Below are positions 57,926-64,000 of a stretch of DNA of 64,000 bases, piece after piece (the first letter of the stretch is position 1; the number at the start of each line of letters is the position of its first letter). The notes beneath the pieces were generated by a model. That model worked only from the letters and a program-made list of their open reading frames with translations, did no database searches and was not told where the DNA came from. Source of the DNA: Zygnema cylindricum (Eukaryota > Streptophyta > Zygnematophyceae > Zygnematales > Zygnemataceae); the NCBI GenBank assembly GCA_037447655.1, contig JBBHKE010003086.1, forward strand, positions 40,955-104,954, given 5' to 3'. The translations under genes were made by a program, and so were the position numbers.

Positions 57926-60078
57926 TGTCCTGGGTTGAGGGTGAAGTATGCGAATGTTTGTTGACTGAGGGTGGCTTTCTATCCGGATTTTCTGTAATTG
58001 TACGGGCAGCATTATAGGGTGTTACAATTTGAACGATTTTCTTTCGCGCAGTCTGTAATCCACATGCTCAGAAATGAGTGGTACCACGTAGGATAAAATC
58101 GTATATTGAAATCGTCAAATATTTATCCACCGACCAACTTTAACTCAAAATTGTGATTTGCATACCACGTACGTGCAGACCAGGGCATCGTACCCAAATG
58201 TTTACAAACGCTTGTCAGATAGATGCCAGCTCATTCTTTTAGAGAATATGCTTTTTCGCGCGACGAATGAGTGCTGACATAAATAGTGTGACGAATGGCC
58301 AGTAACAAAAATAGCGCGATGAAGATTCGTTACGAGATTGCTTTTGTGATTTCCATTGGATTTTTGAATGTATGTATCATTCATGTGCGAAATTTTTCGA
58401 TTTCAGTTGGTTGCCTTTCTGACACGTATGTTCATTATCCAACGTGTGGTGGCTCATTTTTCTGTAAATGGTTACGTATCTCCTCGAGGTACATCACCAT
58501 TTACAGAACCTTTCGAAGCGAATGTTTCGTGAAAAAACATCCAACGGTCCTTGTTACCTCCCAGACCTTTGGAGAATATTGGCAAGATTCTCTGTAATGT
58601 TGTTCGCGTATGAAAACAAAATAAGAGGTACGGCGTAGTACGTCCGAATTGCTTTAACAACCTCACTTTTCGTCCGATGGAACGCCACCCTGATGCGTCT
58701 TACTAATTATGAATTAAAACTTCTGTGAAATACTTCTTTTATTTCTTTACGAATAGATGGGAGTAAAGAAGTGAGACAAATACGAATCTGTAAAAACGAA
58801 TGTGGTTGGAAGTAAGCTAGGAGGAGAAACAATGCTCATAATAATTTTTGATGAGTGACCATTTTCGATGAGTAACAATAATTTTGATGAGTAACAGTCA
58901 ATAATCATTTTTGTGACACACCATCCAGCATATCTTATCAATGATCTAGACCATCAGCTGTTGACCTTGTGGAGAATTTCGTCAATTACTTCTTCTTTTC
59001 TACCTTGGAGCAAAATTGATGCTATTACTTAGGTGAGGTTTGAATCACTTCTAGCTAAATGACACGTGGCTAGAGTACCACTTAAGTTGCAGGATCTCAG
59101 AAATGATCGAACCAGTTCGAGATATTTCACAAAGACCACTCACTTACTATGCTTTTGGATAGCTGAATGTGTGCGGCAAAGGAGTAAATATGGAATAAAC
59201 GTTTAATCGTTTACACAAAGGTGCAGGAGCTCTGGTAAGTGCACTTAATGCAGATTCTAGCAGCCTTTCATTTCACTGCAATTATTATGTTTTGAACAGC
59301 AAATTAAAGACGTTTTTGTCTGCTTGATCTTGAAAGTTCTGCATAGTATGTCATTTTTTTTTCTTTCATCGCATGAATTGTTGTGGTCTATGGCAAATAT
59401 CTATGAAACCTTTGTTACTGCGTGACGAAAATCTATCTAATTACAAGGGAAAAGGTTGAAAATAACAAAACTAAGAACTGGGAAGGCGATTTGTAAAGCC
59501 ATACTAGTCACAAAACAATTCAAATCAGGTCAAATCACATCAAATCCACTCATATCAAATCAAACCGAATCTATTCGAATCAAATTCAAATCAAATCGAA
59601 AACAAAATTGATTTTCCAATTTTACCCAATTAAAATAAGCCCACCTCCTTAACCTTCCTAAAATTGAGGATCATTTGCACCAAGGTTTGGAACACACGTG
59701 TGATCCACCATCAAAATAGGAGATCGTAGAGGAAATAAATAGGTAATTACTAATTAGACAACAAGAGTTTACTGGTGTTACCGCCAGTAATCTCAGTAAT
59801 CATAATTGTACGATTTCTGTAAGATAACCGCTTATGTGTAATTACCCTGGTATGGAGAGTAGTACTAATTATGGAGAAGAAACTAAGTATGAAAAACCTT
59901 CGAGCCACAACAAAGACAGGCGGCAAAACATCACCGGTAGACAAAGTGGAGAACTCTCAGGTCCATGTCGTTAAAAGGAAGACAACGTGCAATTTTTTCG
60001 AAAACCGTTTTCTACAACAACCCTAAAAAACCCTGAAAACCAGAAAAAACACTGCACCGTGATCACTAAAAAACACTG
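57926..60078. other. Intergenic; degenerate ATCAAAT repeats at 59520-59600
   Basis: 59520-59600 is a run of about ten TCAAATC/ATCAAAT variants. Open frames at 58295-58597, 58472-58666 and 59750-59944 have no domain. Confidence 0.5.
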
Positions 60079-60301
60079 CACCGTGATCACTTTTAGTGTT
60101 GAAGTTTTTTTAGCCGCTTAGAACACCTTTTCTTTGTACACACTTGTCAAATTTCAAAAAATTCAAAATCCGACCGTTCAGACTGATAGAAGGTTCTCAC
60201 CTTCCAATTGGTGGTCTCCAATCATAAACAGGTCACGTGTGCACAGAGAAAAGATGTTTTAAGAGGCTAAAAAACATTAACACTATAAGCGATTCACGGT
60301 G
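60079..60301. mobile_element. Foldback MITE family M, copy 6
   Basis: CACCGTGATCACTTTTAGTG at the left, CATTAACACTATAAGCG then ATTCACGGTG before TA on the right. The left tip is tandemly doubled (25 bp, from about 60045). Confidence 0.7.
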
Positions 60302-61452
60302 TAGCGAACAACAGGAAGGTGCAAACTGTTTGCAGTTATGAAGGGTGCAATTCGGTTTGTCATTAAAAAATTAAACATTGAAGTGATAGGCCTAAGTTTC
60401 AGAAGATCGCAAGTGTTCACAGTTAAAGACACTCGATTTACTAAAAAAACCACACCTTAAAGTTTTAAAGTTTGTTGAGGTTTTTATACGGTTTGTTTTA
60501 TCCAGGGATTTTTATGGTTTTCAAGGTTTTTTAGAGGTAGTTTGACAGGAAATAAAATATAACGTTTGGCTTGAGTATATCAAGAAGGATTGATAATAAA
60601 TATAAATTGTTACAGATGCAAACAGGTTACGAACAGAGTCAATTTTTGTGAACTCTCGATGTAATTCACATCCTTTACAATTGATATAAACTTTATGCAT
60701 TTTAGTCAGAAAATGACAATTCCATGGAAAAGCAAAACATATTAAACCCAGAGAAGAAAAGGTGGAAAAAAAACTTGCACAAAAGTGAATCAAAAAAACT
60801 TTTTGTTTCTTCTTTTCTTCTTTATTTCCTTGAATAGGAGCAGTCATGTACAAAACAATATGGAAAGTTTCCATCCAAAATCGTCCATCTTTGCCCAAAA
60901 TTCTTCCGAATTTCTGCTTTACTTGCAAAAAGAATCCCTCAAATCCAGGAGTGTAAGTCGAAATAAAAATGGGCTATACAAACTGCCTGAAATTAGCACG
61001 TTTTATTGGATAGCGAAACTACAAAACTACATTTACAGCTCAAATAGAAAGTGTCAAAACCCTGAAAGAAGCCTAGAAAAAGCATTTCCCTACAATCTGT
61101 TTCCTGTTCTCAAAATGTCTTCTCATCTCCTTTGTATGCTCTTAACCTGCAATATCTCTTTTATTTTTCACTTTTATTATTCTCCTATTTTCTACTCTCC
61201 CTCTCCTCTTCTCCCTCTCCCCTCACTCTTTCCCTCCCCTCTCCCTCTCCCTCTCCCTTTACCTCTCCCTCCCTCTCATCTCTTCCCTCCTCTCCCACTC
61301 CATTCACTCTCCCCCCCTATGCTCTTCCCTCTCCACTCTCTCCCCTTTACCCCTCCCCTGCTTTTCTACCTCTTCTCCCACTTTCTTTTCCCTCCCTCTC
61401 CTCTCCCTTCCCAAACTTAAACAGTTTTTTCGTTTGTAGAACAAGAACCCTA
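60302..61452. other. No gene; pyrimidine tract 61196-61405
   Basis: CTCCCT-type tract makes Ser/Pro/Leu pseudo-frames at 60785-61420 and 61132-61650. This lies just downstream of the SDHAF4-like gene, whose 3' UTR should start here. Confidence 0.6.
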
Positions 61453-62028
61453 TCAGAAGTCATAACATCTCCCTCCTTTCTCCCAATCTCCATACCGAGT
61501 GGGTTCAGGACCTTTTGGACCTCCTATCTCTCCAGTTTTAGGGTTTTTCTGTATAATTGGTTCGTCTTCTTCCTCTCCTTCTATTTCTTCAACTTCCGTA
61601 CCTTTTTTTCCCTCTCCAGTTTTTGTTTCCACAGTAGGAGGAATTGGTAAATCCACAGAATCCGAGGGTCCAGGGACAGAAGAAAAATTAGGGTTTAGAG
61701 TTTTTTCTCCTATTTTAATATCTAAAACATTAGCTGTAGAGCAGCCATATCCCGACAAAGTAGTACGGATTTTTTCCGTACCAGAAGATGCCAAAAGTGT
61801 ACGGATTCCGGAGATACTCCAGATACAGGCAGGGTTTAAGGAAGAAGAGGGAGAAGATGAAGACGAAGAGGGAGAAGTTGCAGAGAAGGAGAATACAGAG
61901 GTTTCAAAAGAGGGAGAAGATTGAGAGAGAGGAGAGCGTGAAAAAAAAGAGTTTTCGAAGGAGGAGGCACTCAAGGCTCGAGAAGTACGGAGAAGGGCAG
62001 CTCTGGCAGCCATGGCTGGCGGCGTCAT
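61453..62028 (-). CDS. SDHAF4: SDHAF4-like succinate dehydrogenase assembly factor (DUF1674)
   Basis: Single-exon frame of 191 codons. The last 35 residues carry [20 protein letters not shown] and [10 protein letters not shown], the invariant C-terminal block of the SDHAF4/Sdh8 family (PF07896). That family binds FAD-loaded SDHA in the mitochondrial matrix and protects it during complex II assembly. The N-terminus ([15 protein letters not shown]) is Ala/Arg/Ser-rich like a mitochondrial presequence. The ATG at 62013 (context GCCATGG) is as likely a start as 62028. A long Ser-rich then acidic middle ([11 protein letters not shown]) makes it longer than usual for the family. The only doubt is whether the middle holds an unspliced intron. 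Confidence 0.88.
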   Translation of the reverse strand: MTPPAMAARAALLRTSRALSASSFENSFFSRSPLSQSSPSFETSVFSFSATSPSSSSSSPSSSLNPACIWSISGIRTLLASSGTEKIRTTLSGYGCSTANVLDIKIGEKTLNPNFSSVPGPSDSVDLPIPPTVETKTGEGKKGTEVEEIEGEEEDEPIIQKNPKTGEIGGPKGPEPTRYGDWEKGGRCYDF

Positions 62029-63048
62029 AAACAGATTCCTTTTTTTTTTTTTTTTTTGAGAACAAAAGGAGTTTCATGTATCATTTACTTTCCAAAGGTT
62101 CTGGCGTTTCGTGCGATGTCAAACCGTGCGAATATTCTGTGCGCCGTTTTAAGCGTGCGATAATTAAGTGCGAAATGTTTCGGTTTAGAAACAAAGCGTG
62201 CGATTGTTTTATGGGGCATCAAACTATGTCTTCGAATATTTCGTGCGGTGTCAAAGCGAGCGAGTATTTCGTATTATTTTCGTGCGGGTCTGCACATGAC
62301 CCACGTGCAACGAAAAAACTCCCACACTATTTTGTGTAATTAAAAAATAAGATCGTACGGTGATCACCTACGAAAAATAAGGAGGTGAATTAGAGTATAA
62401 TCTGCCTTATCCACAATGATTAACAGTCACACGATCTAATGTTTTGGACGGTTGGATCTTTCCAAATGGACGTCGAATGCATAATTCAAGGAGGGGGCAT
62501 CCCGAGTCGTCAATCTGATGTTATAAATTTAAAATCCCTGACATCCTGCCGTCAAACTTAAAAACATCATTTCTACAAACAAAATCTCACCGTTCATAAA
62601 TCTTGAACTGAGTAGCGTACACGAAGTCAGTACACGTGTTACACCAATCGGCCGTTTAGTTATTTGTTGGCTTTCCATAAACGTCCACCCTCCGATTCGT
62701 AATACCAGCAACTGAAAAGATGACACATATATTTGGACCATATCAGCCGTTAGATACTCTGCATTATCGTATCTAGAACGTCCGTTTAGGTCAAGGTGCT
62801 GTACCGTTCGATCCTTTGTACGGATATCCATTTTGCCGTACCATTATTTGCTCCTTTCAAAGTGTGGAAACCTGAACCCTCAAACTTCTCTCACTTACTC
62901 ATTTTTTCGGAGAAAGAAGTCCAAAGAAGGACAAGTATCTTAAAATTAGGGTTAGGATTAAAGCTTAGAAAGTAGTTTTTTTTTTCTTTTTTCTCAAAGA
63001 ATCTGATTTAGAGAATAACATTGTTCCTATTTGGGAAAGAAATAGGCC
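62029..63048. promoter_or_regulatory. Intergenic region between divergent genes
   Basis: Shared upstream space of SDHAF4-like (-) and the gene starting at 63049 (+). A telo-box-like TTAGGGTTAGG lies at about 62946, close to the + strand gene. A poly(T) run at 62039-62057 is next to the SDHAF4 start. 62108-62275 contains two degenerate CGTGCG(A/G)TGTCAAA repeats. Confidence 0.45.
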
Positions 63049-63125
63049 ATGGCTATGGCTTCTCTTAGCTCCATGTTGTCGACACTAAAAGTGGGAGAGA
63101 ATGCCCTCATGGTATCCTCAACCAG
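63049..63125 (+). CDS. Putative first coding exon of a gene leaving the window
   Basis: ATG in a strong plant context (GGCCATGGCT). The 25-codon exon reads MAMASLSSMLSTLKVGENAL with a following MVSSTR and ends at an excellent donor (CAACCAG/GTATGTT). The Ala/Ser/Met-rich start could be an organelle transit peptide. No family can be named from so little. Confidence 0.4.
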
Positions 63126-63304
63126 GTATGTTTTTGGACCATGATGACGTCACAGAGAATGTGAACCATGACAAAATGACGGCAGCATACAAAATTTAGT
63201 GTGGATTAAAGGAAAAAGCTTGGCAGGAGTGTGAGGAAGATGAGAAAGTCCACGTTCCTTATAGGGGTTTAATTTGAGGGTTTTTAAGTTGGAGGTTTTG
63301 GAAA

Positions 63305-63387
<83 letters not shown>

Positions 63388-63953
63388 TGCTTCCTGTCAA
63401 TCAGTCATTTTTGTCCTCTCTCTGTCCCTCGGGCAAATGTGGAGTATGACAGACACAGTATGATTACATTTCCTTGCCTTCTCTCCCTCCCGCTCTCTCC
63501 TTCTCTCGCTCTCTCTCCCGTCCCTCTCCCCCTCCTCATATCCATCCTCTCTCTCCCTCTCCCCCCTCTCCCCCCTCTCCCCCTCTCTTCCTCTCCTCTC
63601 CCCCTCTCTTCCTCTCCTCTCCCCTTTTCCCCTTCATGTGTTGTGAAAGTGTGTCAGTATTATTTTACATTATCATGCTCATTTTCTTTCCTTCCTTGTG
63701 ATGATACCATTAATTGTAACAATTACAGCAATTATACGCACTTATGCACTTTTTCCGTATCCCTTTCCCTCTCCCTCTCCCTCTCCCTCTGTTCACTCCC
63801 CTACACTTCCCACTTTTCTCTCCATCTCCCTCCTCCTCCCCCTGTCCCTCTTCCTCCCCTTCTACATATGTGCTCAAGTAGTAATCCTCAATAGTTTGTA
63901 ATGCGTGTCATAATTTACATCACCTCACCTTCCCTTCCCTGCACTGCACTGCA

Positions 63954-64000
<47 letters not shown>
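63126..64000 (+). other. Probable intron with CT microsatellites
   Basis: (CT)n at 63309-63386 and 63956-64000, CTCCC tracts at 63480-63640 and 63765-63860. No acceptor and second exon could be assigned; the window ends inside a CT run. Confidence 0.5.

Noticed and set aside
58295-58666. Overlapping frames on both strands near 58.3-58.7 kb
   Set aside because: No domain, no codon pattern, and neither strand continues across plausible splice sites.
60785-61650. 170-210-codon Pro/Ser/Leu-rich frames on the + strand
   Set aside because: They depend on a pyrimidine tract, and the second overlaps the SDHAF4-like gene antisense.
63274-63894. 206-codon frame of Ser-Leu repeats
   Set aside because: It is a (CT)n microsatellite in a probable intron.

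Overview
This window comes from a repeat-rich nuclear genome of the green plant lineage. The case for that is one well-preserved eleven-exon vacuolar sorting receptor gene (VSR, 47872-55394), plant-type GT-AG introns, Ty1/copia and Ty3/gypsy retrotransposons, and a mitochondrial SDHAF4-like gene. A decayed acetate-transporter gene (GPR1/FUN34/YaaH family), which I do not know from seed plants, hints at an early-diverging streptophyte such as a bryophyte, lycophyte or streptophyte alga. The species cannot be named from the sequence.

Layout. Positions 1 to about 23000 are a stack of nested retroelements that can be ordered from target-site duplications. A decayed gypsy element G (1-4647, 16681-17839, probably continuing after 22211) was hit by a copia element that left solo LTR F (4648-4941 plus 15792-16675, duplication CAATC). 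F was hit by full-length copia element C (4942-15791, + strand). The 5' LTR of C was hit by gag-only element A (5360-9472, - strand, duplication AAAAC). Separately, gag-only element B (17840-22206, - strand, duplication CTCTT) landed in the G reverse transcriptase. Positions 23035-32665 hold two more copia copies on the - strand (E1, cut by a 10-N gap, and D, with an internal duplication-inversion). Positions 33059-47500 are gene-poor: microsatellites, purine tracts, a GPR1/FUN34/YaaH pseudogene, an array of eleven G-boxes and many small DNA transposons, several with exact target-site duplications. Positions 47500-64000 are the genic part: VSR, SDHAF4-like (- strand) and, divergent from it, the first exon of an unrecognised gene that runs off the window.

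Biology. The copia elements share an unusual primer-binding site, GGTTATGGGCCCACC. It matches the anticodon arm of plant initiator tRNA-Met rather than a tRNA 3' end, which points to priming by a cleaved half-tRNA as in Drosophila copia. That site lies inside the gag reading frame, whose ATG lies inside the LTR. A and B have gag and a zinc knuckle but lack protease, integrase and most of RT. They share the same deletion layout and have nearly identical LTR pairs, so they look like a recently mobile, non-autonomous family that would need enzymes from relatives such as C or D. All copia copies seen here have broken pol genes. VSR encodes a Golgi/prevacuolar cargo receptor and SDHAF4 a mitochondrial complex II assembly factor; they share neighbourhood, not pathway.
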